Shown here in pieces: positions 51,331 to 63,734 of a DNA stretch of 64,000 nt. The position numbers were made by a program, and so were the translations under genes. This DNA comes from Allacma fusca (taxonomy: Eukaryota > Arthropoda > Collembola > Symphypleona > Sminthuridae), in the NCBI GenBank assembly GCA_947179485.1, contig OX359250.1, positions 45,481,450 to 45,545,449 on the forward strand. Reading direction: 5' to 3'. The stretch's first letter is position 1, and each line of letters starts with the position of its first letter. The notes under the pieces were generated by a model. It made no database searches, was not told the origin of the DNA, and saw nothing but the letters and a program-made list of their open reading frames with translations.

Positions 51331-52286
51331 AATAGAAATAGTGAAAGTTATGTGAAGAAATGTAGAAGTTAGTTGGGTCAAATTTAGAAATTCTGTCAGT
51401 TGTAGAAGTACATTGAATATGATTTATGTTCTACCTAAAAAACCCGCATAAGCGAATTTGAATGCATGTTGCTCCTTTGACAGCCAAGTGCATCCTTTAC
51501 CCCAACAAATAAAAACTGATTACAACTTAGTCCGTTATATCGAGACTGTCCTCCGTCGGCCTGTCAGACAAAGGAGATAAAAATCCAAAGATAGGTTGAG
51601 CACATGACGTCAGAGACAAGTTCCGTATCTCCATGTATTTTATATTTGCTCCCCAAATTTTATAGACACGAGCCACTTCCCGCTATTCAATGTCCAAATG
51701 TCCTTTGTAAAAGACAGACCCACTTTCCTCCTACTTTCCAGCGGATCTTGCTCACAAGAGTTACTCTTGGAAAGCACACAAGAACAAATTTATTCCCTCC
51801 ATTAAAAGGACCGCAACCATCTTATCTCCTCATGCTGAAAAGTCAGCACAATTTTGAGACAGCCCGGGAGAAAAAACCAAGGGGAAAAAATCCCAGAAAA
51901 TTAAAACAGTCATTGAGAAAGAGCTGAGGTTGCAAGGACCCGTATTTTCTCCCATCCCTTTCCCCGCAATAATAATGACCTTACACACATTAGCATATCG
52001 TATTTCATCTATACACACACACATCTACTATACACACTCACATAGTCTCGGCATCAAAATAAAAACCCCAATAATAATAAAATACTAACCGAGTTAACTA
52101 AGTTCCACCGGCGAAAGCATCATTTCTCCAACTCAGTCTCTTTACAACGGCCTCCCTAAATTAAATCTCCCTCCAATTTTTCCCACCCAATTCCTTCAAC
52201 TAAAATTTAAAAATTCTACAATTTTAAAAATATTTTTACAGAAAATATAAGCTCAGCCCAAAAAATGGCCGTTATATCGAGACTGC
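51331..52286. other. Non-coding region with pogo-type ends
   Basis: No convincing gene. Termini of the TTATATCGAGACTG type lie near 51535 and 52271, and a CAGTCTCTTTACAACGGCCTC end near 52125. The ORF 51604-51927 has no recognisable features. Confidence 0.45.
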
Positions 52287-53062
52287 CAAAGGTGGGCACC
52301 TCGCCTGAAACTAGGCCTTGTAAATAGGCAACTAGGAAGGAAGGAAAGCAAAACGGATAGGTTTTTAGGAAAGGAACTAGGAAGGTTGTAGAATTTATGT
52401 CAAAACTAGGAAATAGAATAGGAAGGCTGAGAATATGTAAACTAATAGGCAAGTTCATAGGAAGGGTGAGGAAATTGGAAGGATCCTAGGAAGGACTACT
52501 GGGAAGACATATTTGATGCCAACCAGCGGCAAGAGATGAAACTGGTTTGTATGATTTCTGCTAGTTATTTGTATTGGACCGTATAACGTTAAATAAACGA
52601 CATTTGAAGAAGTGCTTTGAACAGGGTTTATTTTTAGTACATTAATATTCTGCTAACGTTAAAATGTATCTACCAGAAAACCAATCCAAACTTGGAACTT
52701 ATCATGTGTTCGTCTGACAATATACATTTTAAATGATGACAATTATCATATTTACCCGCTTATGTTAATATATATTGTTTTTCAACGCTATTCGTAAAGA
52801 CATGTACAATTTTGACCAAACCGGCAAATGCATACCCAACCAACTAAGGCTGAACAAAGGCAGTTCAGCCTGAACTAGGCATTTTAGGCCCTACTAGGCA
52901 ATTTAATAATCTGACAAGGAAATAGGAAGGGCAATTATATGCCCATTTTTAGGAAAAAGGAAATCAGCAAAAGTCCGGTTTAGGAAGAGTATTAGGAAGG
53001 AAAATCGAGATTACATTGTAGAGGTAAGGTTTCAGGCAAGGAAAACCAGTTGCCCATCTTTG
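52287..53062. mobile_element. hAT-type MITE, 776 bp, perfect 8-bp TSD
   Basis: Begins CAAAGGTGGGCA and ends TGCCCATCTTTG, inverse complements with one mismatch; a GCCTGAAAC block is also mirrored further in (TTTCAGGC near 53030). The 8-bp duplication GAGACTGC lies at 52279-52286 and 53063-53070. The interior is rich in ACTAGGAAGG strings and has no transposase ORF. It inserted into a pogo-type terminus (TTATATCGAGACTGC). Confidence 0.93.
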
Positions 53063-54716
53063 GAGACTGCACTACATCATTATCTGCCTCCTTCAGAAAT
53101 GTATCATTAGTGTACATAAGGGACCCAATTAAAATATTTTCGATTATAAAAAAAATCTAGGAGGGCGACCGTTATAGCGAGACTCGATTGGGACTTCAGA
53201 CATCTTTTAGTGAGAAAATTAAAATCACGCCCGAATAACAACCATAAGAGCTCTCAGGGATTCCTTGTCAGCCCACTAAAGAATTCTTGGGAAATAAAGG
53301 AGAGGGAGATGGGAGGGGACTGGAGAGGAGGAGGAATTTCAGGAAAAATGAAACCATTTATTTTTGACACCCAAATACGAAAAAGACATATGGAAATAAG
53401 AAACATGGCCCTGCTCACAAAATCACATTAAGCATTCACACCCGTCACAATCCCCCATTTACTTCCTCTCTTTTCCCTCATATCCCACACACAGTCCGGG
53501 TTAAGGTGTCAAAGCGAAGGAAAGTCAAAATAATTTCTCACATTTTCCCTATCACACCAGAAATTTCAAAATAATTTCTCACATTTTCCCCCTCACACCA
53601 GAAATTTCAAAAATTTCCCTCACATTGAAAAATGATTATATTCTCCTCAAAACGGAAATTGGAGGGAAGCAGGGGACTGTACCATCCAAGGGCATATTGG
53701 GAGGCCGTAATAGCGAGACTGAAAAAAATTATTTTACCGGACGAATATTAATTTTGGAAATGAAGCGGAGATTGGGTATCAAATTTCCGCCTCTGTAGTT
53801 AAACAAATGTGGGATAGTAATAAAATACGAGTGGCCGCGATAAGGAGACTCGACTGTAGGAGCGTCTCCGTGGAGGGAAATTAAATTTTGAGAAGATAAG
53901 GATGCTTCCAATTATTTTCTGATAGGAAAACAATCCAGAGGAAATGGAGGAAAGTAAATTGGGCCACTATAGAGAGGTTTGATTTTGATGGGAGCCTGAG
54001 GCATTAGAAATTCGAGGGATTTTTTTTTGTTTTTGGGGATGTATGGCCATTAATTATTATTGAGGTTGTTTCCTTTTTAGCATCTTAACCAGGGCTGTGT
54101 TTGGGAGTTTTAGGCCTTGTGAAACACCCACAGAGCACGTTCTTATTTGGGGACGGTCTTTGACGTTATGCGAAGAATGGGCCTTGATTTGATGTCAACG
54201 GAGAATTCATGTGGAGATAGGAGAGGCGTTCGTACCTTCACTTTACAAAAAAATGTATCACAAAACTCCTCCATTATTTATGAGGGCTTCAAAATTTTTC
54301 GGGAGGAAAAATAAGGAAAATTTATTCCCGTATTGCTGGACAATGTGTAGGAATTCTGGGGTTACAATTTTTGGGAGTATTTTTTTGAGGTATGTTAAAT
54401 TTACAGTCTCGTTACAGTGGTCCTAATAGGGGAAATTTTGAAGGGACAAAGTTATTTTGGGAGTTGAGTCGTTTAGAGTAATTTTAATTTTGGGTGTTAT
54501 AAATTGGGTTGGAAATTTACTGGGAATTTTCTTGATTTTTAGGAGAGCTGTAATAGGGGGAGCGGACTGGAACTGGGCTTTCTCTGCCGGTTGGTATGTT
54601 TCATGAAATGAGAAAGCTGTTGAGGACGGAGAGATAAGTTAACTTTAGAAATACATTAAGGTCTGCTTCCGTAGAAAAAAAGTTTCATTTAATTATTCTT
54701 TTTCCGCTCCTTCCAA
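53063..54716. other. Non-coding region, pogo-type termini continue
   Basis: Right- and left-type ends occur near 53170, 53705, 53835, 53960, 54400 and 54545 (for example CCGTTATAGCGAGACTCGA, GGCCGTAATAGCGAGACTGA). A short duplicated block TTTCTCACATTTTCCC lies near 53536 and 53577. No gene recognised. Confidence 0.5.
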
Positions 54717-54717
54717 C

Positions 54718-54824
54718 ATATCGTCGGCGAAATTCTAAAAGGTACCATTTTCATTTGTGAACCCGTTTAAAAAGCATAGGTTGTGAAATGAAAATGGTAC
54801 TTTTTAGAATTTAGCCAACGATAT
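54718..54824. repeat. Foldback hairpin, about 39-bp arms
   Basis: The left arm (54718-54756, containing AAATTCTAAAAGGTACCATT) and the right arm (54785-54824, containing AATGGTACTTTTTAGAATTT) are imperfect inverse complements with ends ATATCGT/ACGATAT. The loop is 28 bases. It may be a small foldback MITE. Confidence 0.85.
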
Positions 54825-55732
54825 ACAACTTTCGTAACGTCTGGCTCTTGCGAGTTTCAAATTGAACCTTGCGCAACAAAAGTTGCCCTCATGTTGGGAA
54901 TTTTTACTGGAGGTATAATTTTTTGGGACTAAATATTCATTTTGTCGGAATCTCGGAAGGTAAAAGTTGGATTTTGGTATTTGTGTTTGGAAACTTGCTT
55001 TAGTTTGGAGGTGGAGGATTTTTTTACAAATTTTACGATGTAAACACTGGAAATCCATTTGCGATAAGATTCCAAGTGGCTCAGATTTTTGGATGCGTTT
55101 TTGTTTACGAGACGCTCATCGTACGCAGAAGTTAAGGAACATTTCTAGAACAAATCTTTCCCGTAGGTTTATTAGGAAATGGTTCTGGAATATTCTATTG
55201 GGGAATCATTTTGTAAGATTTGTCATGTATTTTTATGACTTTCTGGTATGTTTGAAACTAACATGTCCTCAAATGATGTACAAAATTTTAGAGCCAACGT
55301 TTTTCTGCATATTTGTAATTTTATTATTTATTGTAGATTTTATTGCACTATACAATACTTCATTCTAAATTTCACAATATCTGACGACAGAACGTGCAAG
55401 TTTAATCAATTTAACTAATCAAAACAATCCCAAAAGGCCAGCTGTTTATTTTTGAGTATAAACCATTAACTTTGAAATCAAATAAATGTCTTGAAAAATA
55501 TAAATGAACACCTCTAACAATAAAAATTAGGGAAAAGCGTTAAACAGATTATTTATTGTCTCAATGATAAAACAAAACGCCCTAATATTTAGTCTGTTAC
55601 GGAATCAAGTAAGAATTAATTTCAAACGATATTCTCGGTTAATAAAACGAGATGTCTCGTCCTCTCTCGTTGATGTAAAAAGTACGAGACAAACGAGAAT
55701 CTCGTCTCGTTGTCTCGTTATGCTCACCCCTA
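54825..55732. other. AT-rich region with a CTCGT-rich end
   Basis: No supported gene; the 133-codon frame at 54967-55368 is Phe/Cys/Leu-rich without a domain. Bases about 55640-55733 repeat TCTCGT/ACGAGA strings and finish with GCTCACCCCTAG, which resembles a hAT terminus, but no partner end is found in the window. Confidence 0.45.
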
Positions 55733-56012
55733 GTTTGAATAGTCGCATACAGGGGGCAACGCATTAACTATATCCAGTTCGCACTTTGTGTTTCACCCAC
55801 TAGAACACAGCGGGATATGTTAATTAACACAGGGAACCAGGTAGAAGGACCTTCCATCTGGTCAAATTTAGGTAAAAGATCTGGAAGGTAAAAAATATGT
55901 AAAATTTTGGTAGAATGTCAAGTGGAAGGTCAAGTGGAAGGTCAAGTGGAAGGTGGAAATCCTGGTGGAAGGTGGAAGGTAATTTTGTGGCCGGGAAAGT
56001 ACAACTCAGCCT
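55733..56012 (+). repeat. Dispersed repeat, copy 1 (inverted to copy 2)
   Basis: Starts GTTTGAATAGTCGCATAC, includes GGGGGCAACGCATTAACTA and a short tandem run of GGTCAAGTGGAA, and ends GTGGCCGGGAAAGT...ACTCAGCC. It matches 62118-62401 in reverse orientation and part of 63540-63715 in the same orientation. It is about 280 bp with no ORF: a SINE or MITE family. Confidence 0.9.
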
Positions 56013-56154
56013 GGCCGTATTCTAATTATTTTATTATTCTAATTATTTTTCTTTGTACGTAGTGCTGTATTATTGTTCGCGTTTAGTTTCCTCTTTTGGT
56101 TGTGTTTTTCACAAAAAACACCCGTTTTAGAAAATGCAAATTAAAAAAAACAGG

Positions 56155-56312
56155 GGGGAATTTTTACAAGTTGGAAAATCAGCAATTCTTTATATACTCA
56201 CAATTTTTGTCAAAGCTGTAGATTTTTTTCTCTTTTACTGTTTTATGGCCTTTCCACCCAAACGTCCTATCAATCTCTGCTTACGAACTTTCGTGTTCAT
56301 CGCAAAGTTAGC
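56155..56312. repeat. Direct repeat of about 160 bp, copy 1
   Basis: Matches 58721-58882 (shared AAATCAGCAATTCTTTA, AAACGTCCTA and TTTCGTGTTCATCGCAAAG). Frames across both copies give similar peptides only because the DNA is shared; the outer sequences differ. Confidence 0.9.
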
Positions 56313-56433
56313 GTATAAATTAATAGCTAAAAAAGCTAAAACAGAAGTTGCTTTTGCGCCCTCAAAAGTTAAAAACAAGTTTTCTGGTTGGATTTGTCAA
56401 AGGAATCAATATTCTGTTACTCAAAATGATGAA

Positions 56434-56765
56434 AACGCTTGAAACGACGAAAAGCAACGCTACGATATGTGTATAGTTTGTAGTCACCATAAAGTAGCCG
56501 AGTAGCAGCACTATACCTTATTTTTATGCAATCCCACAATATTCTGCATTTATTATTCATTGATTACACAATTATTGCAATTCCAGGAAATTCAGAAATT
56601 CTCACATGTTGAAAATACTAAGGCGGAATTTCGTATTTTAGAATATTAGGAATGCATAAAGTTAGATCAAACCTTATTCTAAAACAAAGTTATGGTGCTT
56701 CTACTCGGCTACTTTATGGTGACTATAAATATATCGTAGCGTTGATTTTCGTCGTTTCAAGCGTT
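56434..56765. mobile_element. Foldback element with 65-72 bp arms
   Basis: Left arm 56434-56505 and right arm 56701-56765 are about 90% inverse complements (AACGCTTGAAACGACGAAAA against TTTTCGTCGTTTCAAGCGTT, and ACCATAAAGTAGCCGAGTAG against CTACTCGGCTACTTTATGGT). The loop is about 195 bp and non-coding. A partial degenerate copy (GGTGCTCCTACTCGGCCAC) lies near 732. Confidence 0.88.
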
Positions 56766-58029
56766 GTGATGAAATTGTGGAGGTGAAGAGTATTTTGTGA
56801 TGAAGTTTTATTCTTTTTTATATTATTCCTTTTTATTTTATTTTTATTGAAGTTAAACTGTACTCAATATTTTTCATGAACCTAGGTCAGAAATTATGGC
56901 CACAAAAATTATTTGTATGAAAGAAAATTAATTATATGACGATATGTTAATGTTTTTAAAACCCTTTTTGCTGCTCCCGTAACTTTTCATGAAGCACTTG
57001 AAATTAAGATACCAAATAAATATTGGATTCTTTGCACGTCCCAAATTTATTTTATTTTTGAGATAGCCAAATGTTAAACAATGAAATAATTGTAACGTTG
57101 GAACTTCCACATTCCGTAAAGGATTAAAATTTAAAGAATGTAGATCATTCGGCAGGATCACTAAAACACATGCATAAAAATGAAACAAGACTAGAGAACT
57201 TGCATTGTTACTCGTAGCTGCGTCGCTATAAAACACAAAATTTAATTATACAAGGCGACAATGCGGAGCATGCAAAGGAATAGTCCGAAAATTAACATTG
57301 TGTGGTATAGGACGTAGTCCAACAAATACAGTAAACTTGCTTGTACGGAGGAAATACCCTTAGTAAATGCTTCCACTTGCTTGGACAGCGAAGTGTTGCA
57401 AGATTTTCTTTTTAATTCGATTTTAAACAACCGGAATAGTACAAATTTCGAAAGATCTAAAATAAAATTTGCCATAAATTAATGCAATCAAATACTTTTT
57501 AGCCTTAACCATTCTCTATAAACTACAGCGTCACGAAAATGGCTTAAAATCCTCCACATTGCAAGGCATATTTTAGTCGTAATGCAGAGTAAAAACAGGA
57601 ATCCTCAGAAAATTATCCAAAAATAACATTGAAGGGAATAGGACGTTGTCTGGAAAATAACTTGAAAATAAATAATGAGTAAAAAGAAATAATATTAAAT
57701 AATGGAGCAAGCAATTTGGCATTTCCAAACAAAATATCTGTGACTTGACCAAACAAAAGTTTAAAAGAATTAAGACCAGGTAACAGGAGTGGAAGGTTTC
57801 ATGATACTTTGTATGTGTATGCTTGTTTATTGTTCACAAAATAATTTGTCCAGGAATTTAGAGATTGAGAGAAACTATACTGGAGTATAATAAGGGGGAA
57901 ATTGCAATATAAATCCAAGTTAAGTCTCCGGGTTAAAATAAAAATTATTATCTACATTGATCGTGTTTTTTAAAGTCAAAATGAAGTAAATTCAAAAGAA
58001 TCTAATTCGCATGTATCATGTGAATGAGG
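56766..58029. other. AT-rich region without recognised gene
   Basis: Only short chance frames on both strands. I see no repeat or conserved signal of note. Confidence 0.5.
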
Positions 58030-58593
58030 CAGAGATGCGCAAAATAAATAGCCTTCCTTCAAGCCTTCGAAGGCGAAAATTCAGTAAAAATTTACCCTTC
58101 AACATGTCTTAGAATGAAGCCCTCTAAAAAATCTGCCTTCCTTCACCCTTCCTTCCAAAATACATACTCTAATTTTTGCCTTCAACCTTCTTCTAAAAAT
58201 AGCCTTCCTTTAATTGTACAACCACAACAGGCTTAAAAACGTTTTGCACCAACAGGATTCAGTGCAGTGAAGAGAGCGGGCACACACTGTCAGTTGTGAG
58301 TTCACGATTTGACTGTATTGTTTGTTGCACTAGTAGCAAAACGTCGTTGCATATGCTATGCTTTCACGATATAGGTATTTCGTGCACCTGGAAGCCTTCA
58401 CGGCCTTAGAAGGCTAATATTTAGGAGCCCTTCCTTCCCAATCCTTCATTGCTAGTTTTTGTGAAGGCTTCCTTCAGCCTTCATAAAAAAGTGTCCCCAC
58501 CCTTCCATTCCTTCTGCAACGTTAAGAAAGTTACTTTTCCGCCTTCAAGGAAGCCTTCTCGGAAGGCTAGCCTTCGAAGGCTGCGCATCTCTG
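58030..58593. mobile_element. hAT-type MITE, 564 bp, perfect 8-bp TSD
   Basis: Begins CAGAGATGCGCA and ends TGCGCATCTCTG, perfect inverse complements. The 8-bp duplication GAATGAGG is at 58022-58029 and 58594-58601. The interior has many CCTTC/GAAGG strings, including GCCTTCGAAGGC near both ends, which may be transposase-binding repeats. No ORF. Confidence 0.95.
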
Positions 58594-58720
58594 GAATGAG
58601 GACATGATTAAATGACGATCTCAATCCAAATATTTAGTGCATCATTTTACCTCTTCACAATAAACTTAAAATACATTCCTACTTTCCTATCCTACATAAT
58701 GAAGTACCTAATATTTACAA

Positions 58721-58882
58721 GGAGGGAATTTTTACAAGTTGCAAAATCAGCAATTCTTTACATACTCACATTTTTTGTTAAAACTGTAGAATTTTATCTC
58801 TTTTACTATTTTATGGTCTTTCCATCCAAACGTCCTACCAATCTCTGCCTTACGAACTTTCGTGTTCATCGCAAAGTTAGAG
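58721..58882. repeat. Direct repeat of about 160 bp, copy 2
   Basis: Second copy of 56155-56312, roughly 90% identical. The 132-codon frame crossing it (58612-59010) has no recognisable domain. Confidence 0.9.
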
Positions 58883-59707
58883 TAAAAGTGACCGAAGAGG
58901 GTTTTGAGAACAATTCATGGACGCCATGGCGCAAATATAGGTTGGAGGGAATGTTTTTCACTCACTTTGATTTAGGAAAATACAGATCTTCGCTCTCAGG
59001 AATTACGTAACGATCTATGTGGCTTATAAGATACCTGTTTTCGATTGTCATGATCATCCGGTCCAGAGAATATTGACTGGGAAGCTGAGGTCACGTTTCG
59101 AAAAATTTTCATGTATATTTAGGCCTGTAGGGTCGAGTGAAAATTTAATTATCGAAATCCAAGAAACACCTGGTCCTGGGATCGTACAAACAAAACACAA
59201 AACGAGTAAATAAAACTGGTCTCTATCACTTCGCCAATGCCACAAAACAATGCTACCTTTTTACAGCGGCACATTTCGTAATGTGCTGGCCATATTCGAA
59301 TTATTTCTTTGTAAGTAGTTTGGTTTTTGTTCACCTGGGACTCCTTGATGCTGATACAATATAAAAATCCAAATAACATTTGAGTGAGATGCTGATCCTC
59401 TTCCACTGATACTAATATAAAAGCTCCTTAGATGCTTTACATGCCACGGAATTGGCATGCTGTACATACCAATAATGCCAACGGAAATTTCGGAATGCTA
59501 GTCGAAATTTGGTAGGGGCATTTAAAATCATGGACCTTACACGGCCAATTATTTGTATTATTTTTCTTGCAATTATTTTTAAAGGAGTTTTAAAGTCACT
59601 CTTCCATCCATCAATTTATTGGCAATTTATTATTCATCAATAATCATCACTCAATATTTCACCTGCAGCATTTTGAGCTCTCTACTGAGAAATCAGGCAT
59701 ATTAATG
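58883..59707. other. AT-rich region without recognised gene
   Basis: No gene or clear repeat seen. Confidence 0.4.
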
Positions 59708-60060
59708 AGCTTTTATGCATTTTTAGCATTTATATTTTTTTGCGAAATTTGAAAATGAAGTTTTATTATGGGATACAACATGCAAAATTTTAAGGGGGAC
59801 CCTTATAATTTTTTTTTATTTCTAACGTAAATACGGTTTCCTCCGGAAAAGAGGGCGAGATGGCCCAAGCCAAGTTTGCAAACATGCTAATATTGTGTTA
59901 GAAGTAATATAAAAGAGCTTTTACGCAGTTTTAGCAATTTTGTTTTGTGAAATTTGAAAATTTAACATTGGAAAATTTAGATTGGACCCTTTTCTCACGA
60001 ATTAAAATTTAAAACTTCTGCGCGATTTCCGGCGCAAACCAGGGTAAGATGGCCAAACCT
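59708..60060. repeat. Diverged tandem duplication, about 215-bp period
   Basis: GAGCTTTTATGCATTTTTAG at 59708 is echoed by GAGCTTTTACGCAGTTTTAG near 59920. GCGAAATTTGAAAAT and the closing AGATGGCC strings are also echoed. Much of the interior has diverged. Confidence 0.6.
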
Positions 60061-62117
60061 TTTGGTCTCGCTGGGACAGGACCAGGTACCTAAGCTCCTA
60101 CAACATTTCATTCCGATCCCGAGTGGGCATGGGGCGAGGGTTACTTGTAAGTGTGGTTACTTAAGAGTTCATTTTTTAATAAACGTAAGAATTGTAAAAC
60201 AACAAAATGTCCGATTTCAAACCGTAGTTAAATTTTGGTGAAATATTCAAAACTTGGTGGTTTAGACAAATATTTTCAAAATCTGACCGTTGCGTTGAGT
60301 CTTTGGTAGAATAAAATCCGCAAAGAATTTTGTTTCACTTTATACGCTGTTGGCGAAATATTTGTGTATTTATTATTTCGCTTTAACACCATCTAAATGC
60401 TTAGCCAGGCTTTCTTTGTTACACAATTCACAGCTGGCGTACTTCAAGTTTTTGATTCTTAAATACTGCAAATTGTAAATACGCGCTTATTGTCGGAGAA
60501 ATATTATCGTGAAATTCAAAATTCCTGGTCAAATTAGTTTGTGAATAATAAACAAGTATATATATACACGGTGTTCGAAAACCTTCAACTCCATTACTCT
60601 GGTCTTAATTCTGTGCTAAACTTTTGTTTACCCAAATCGTCGTTCTTTTTGGTTAGTTTTGTATTTTCTAAGACGGGAATTTTTTGTTTGAAAAACAAAG
60701 AGGAAACTAAAAAGGAACAAAAAGACAGCAGTACATACAAAGAAATAATTAGAATTAATAAAAGGACTTGATTTACACAAAAATAATAATTAGAATATCG
60801 TCACCCCCAATTGACAATTATCATGTCAGGATAATCCACGTTGATTAATCGCTCAAATATTTTCAAATTCAAGTTTTTGTGGTCTACGGTTGAAAGAATC
60901 CAAATGCTCACTCCCCAAGGCAAACCCAAATGAGTTTCAGACCCAGGGCAGTCAGAACGTGGAGTCACATGACCTCCTATTGACCTTAACTAACCTCAGT
61001 TGGTTGCATGACCTCATATGCACCTTACGGTTCACAAGTAGACCCACATCCACAGACTAACCAAAATCTGACCTCAAAGCTGTAATTCGGCACACTGGAC
61101 CACAAATCCCCGAAAATACGGAAGGTTTCAAAACTATTCTTTCAGATTTGCAATTTATCATGAAATTCATTATTATTGCTTTAAGTTTTTTTGAAAAATA
61201 AACAGAACTATTATATTATGGAAAACAATATAACAAAAATTATTTTATCGATCTTGAACTTACAGACGCACGAATGATTGGATTGTGAATTAAAGGATAT
61301 GAATTTAAAATAAATGATGATTTCATAAAATATTTTACAACCAATACGACCCAAAAATGGTTCGGAAGGTTGTGACTTTATTATGCACAATTCTCCGTGG
61401 GACGAATAAAAACTTACAATCGTTGAATGGTGACTTCGGGTTGTCCAAGAGCTTCAGAGTATTGTGAGAGGTTCTGTATCCAGCCATTCCATTGGTTTGG
61501 TAGGACCACATAACGTAGCATTGAAACACGCAGGCATTAATGTTATTACTTACAGTATAATACTTACAGTAATAATTATATTACATACTCCCACCATAAG
61601 AGCCTATTTTAGGAGCAATTTCTCTGTAGGAGTAAAAACACGCGAACTTATTTCCATCACAAACAGTTCTTATTTTTCTTTACAACAAGTTATCTCAATT
61701 TCAGAGTCTAATTTTGGTGTTCGTGGGACAAGAACGGAAAGCCATAAATGGGCGAATAAGTGAAATATTCCACTGCGTAATTAATTAGCTACTAACCTAT
61801 TCAGCCGATCCAATTCTTGTCGCAGGAAAATATTCAATGGAAGGAGTGACCCTAGACTATTTAATGCAATTTTAACCTAATTCTGCAGTAAAAAGATTTA
61901 AAATAACATCGAATCAGTAGGTATTGTTTCAAGATCCACGAGATACACTAACTTTTTAACCAGATGTTATTGATGCAGATGGGACTAGGGACGCCAATGG
62001 TCTAGTCCGGACCACTTGCTCCAAATTGGAGAATTTTTTATGTGACTGAATAACTTGTTTAGTACCCGACCGATTTGAATTAAAACGGTACTCGCTGATT
62101 CAAGGGGCTGAGTTGTT
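60061..62117. other. AT-rich region without recognised gene
   Basis: No convincing gene. AATAATTAGAATAT...CCCCCAA near 60785 resembles a string at 3426, and TTTTTAACCAGATGTTATTGA near 61952 resembles one near 3629; both are minor shared fragments with the 1709-bp repeat. Confidence 0.45.
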
Positions 62118-62401
62118 GGCTGAGTTCTACTTTCGTCGCCACAAAATTACCTTCCACCAGGATTTCCACCTTCCACTTGACCTTCCACTTGACCTTCCAC
62201 TTGACCTTCCACTTGACATTCCACCAAACTTTTACAGATTTTTTACCTTCCAGATCTTTCAACTAAATTAGATCAGATAGAAGATCCTTCTACCTGGTTC
62301 CCTGTGTTAATTAACATATCCCTCTGTGTTCTGGTGGGTGAATCAGAAAGTGCGAACTGGAGATAATTAATGCGTTGCCCCCTGTATGCGACTATTCAAA
62401 C
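62118..62401 (-). repeat. Dispersed repeat, copy 2 (reverse orientation)
   Basis: Inverse complement of 55733-56012, with one more ACTTGACCTTCC unit in the internal 12-bp tandem run. The two copies are 6.1 kb apart and face each other. Confidence 0.9.
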
Positions 62402-62865
62402 CGTAAATCAGCGTTTTAATTTATTGGGAAAAGTAAGTCCCAACGCTACGTTTGCGCCTTACAATTAATCCTTAATTCTTACGGAATTTTCTAAAAACGT
62501 TTTAAAAATTTTGTTATAAATCAGCTCGCCGGTAAGTACGGCAACTGAACTCTTTCGAATCAGATTTTTATCAGTCCTTTGACATAATTCTACACAACAC
62601 CATCGAAATCTGACCATCATACTTGTACCTATAATGATTTTGTAACAGTAACTTGTTTCCTCAAAGGTACCCTGCATTTTTATTGTTAATTACACGAGTT
62701 AGTTTTAACTTGAAACACTCAAGTGCTTTCACCTCCGTGTTACGAATAAAAAATGCGAAACATAAGTTAAAACACCGAAATTGCTCCAAAACTGCCATTT
62801 TCAGATGAATGGGCACAAAAGCAATGAGCGTGGGCCATGCAGTAACTCATGTAGAGGTCAATATA
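62402..62865. other. AT-rich spacer
   Basis: Nothing recognised. Confidence 0.4.
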
Positions 62866-63468
62866 CAGTAAAACCTGTATATAGTGGTTTTCCTAGGGAC
62901 GCCAAAATTTGTCCACTATAGACAGGGACCACTATATAAGTATATAGTGGTCAGGGGTCACTATATAAATACATACACATATACGTATACCAGCACGAAC
63001 CAACCAAAGTTTTACTTTTACACGGTATTGAAAATCAGTTATTCTACTTTTTTTAAATAATCACTAATTTTACTATTAATAACAAATTACTTAGATACAA
63101 TGGACATAATAAATAAGCATTTGATTTAGTACAGATGCATACAATACGAAACCTCTGAAAATAAAAACGTAGTCCAAATGCCTGTAATTGAGTTAAATTC
63201 AAGCAGCCGTGTTATTGGTTCGGGTTCGCGCGAGTTGTATTCCTTCGTTCTGACTGGGTGACCACTATATACAGGTACTTCAAGCTGCATTTTTAACTGA
63301 AGGGGAATGATTATTAGTCCACTATGAGCAGGTTTCCACTATATATAAAACCACTATATAGAGGGAGTTTCCTATGTTAAAGGATAGGAGGTGGGACCGG
63401 GATGTAAAATGTATCCACTATAAACAGGAATCCACTATATGAACGGCCACTATATACAGGTTTTACTG
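62866..63468. mobile_element. Pogo/Tc1-type MITE, 603 bp, TA duplication
   Basis: Begins CAGTAAAACCTGTATATAG and ends with its perfect inverse complement (TATACAGGTTTTACTG). TA flanks both ends (62864-62865 and 63469-63470). CCACTATA and TATAGTGG strings recur inside both halves, consistent with transposase-binding repeats. No ORF. Confidence 0.93.
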
Positions 63469-63539
63469 TAGTATTTTTCTAGTTAGCTCTGTGTAAATAT
63501 TCTCAAAGCCAGACTACTGAGTGGTCTGTATGGGTAATG

Positions 63540-63715
63540 TGGGTAGTCACGTGGAAGGTCAGGTGGTATGATCAAGGGGACAGTGGAAGGTTAGATGGAA
63601 AGTCTGGTGGAAGGTCAAGTGGAAGTCTGGTGGAAGTTACGTATGTATTACAGTGCTAATATACGGGCGAGTGGAAGGTGGAAGGTAATTTTGTGGCCGG
63701 GAAAGTAGAACTCAG
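63540..63715 (+). repeat. Dispersed repeat, truncated copy 3
   Basis: Shares the GGTCAAGTGGAAG run and the ending GTGGCCGGGAAAGTAGAACT with 55733-56012, with an unrelated insert of about 40 bases (ACGTATGTATTACAGTGC) before the ending. Confidence 0.75.
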
Positions 63716-63734
63716 CCGAGTTGTTCACCAGTAA

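Noticed and set aside
54967..55368. 133-codon ORF as a host gene
   Set aside because: No domain, odd Phe/Trp/Cys-rich composition, no supporting splice or promoter context.
56134..59010. Two ORFs sharing a similar EFLQV...SAILYIL peptide
   Set aside because: The similarity is confined to the 160-bp DNA repeat and the frames diverge outside it. There is no sign of a conserved protein.
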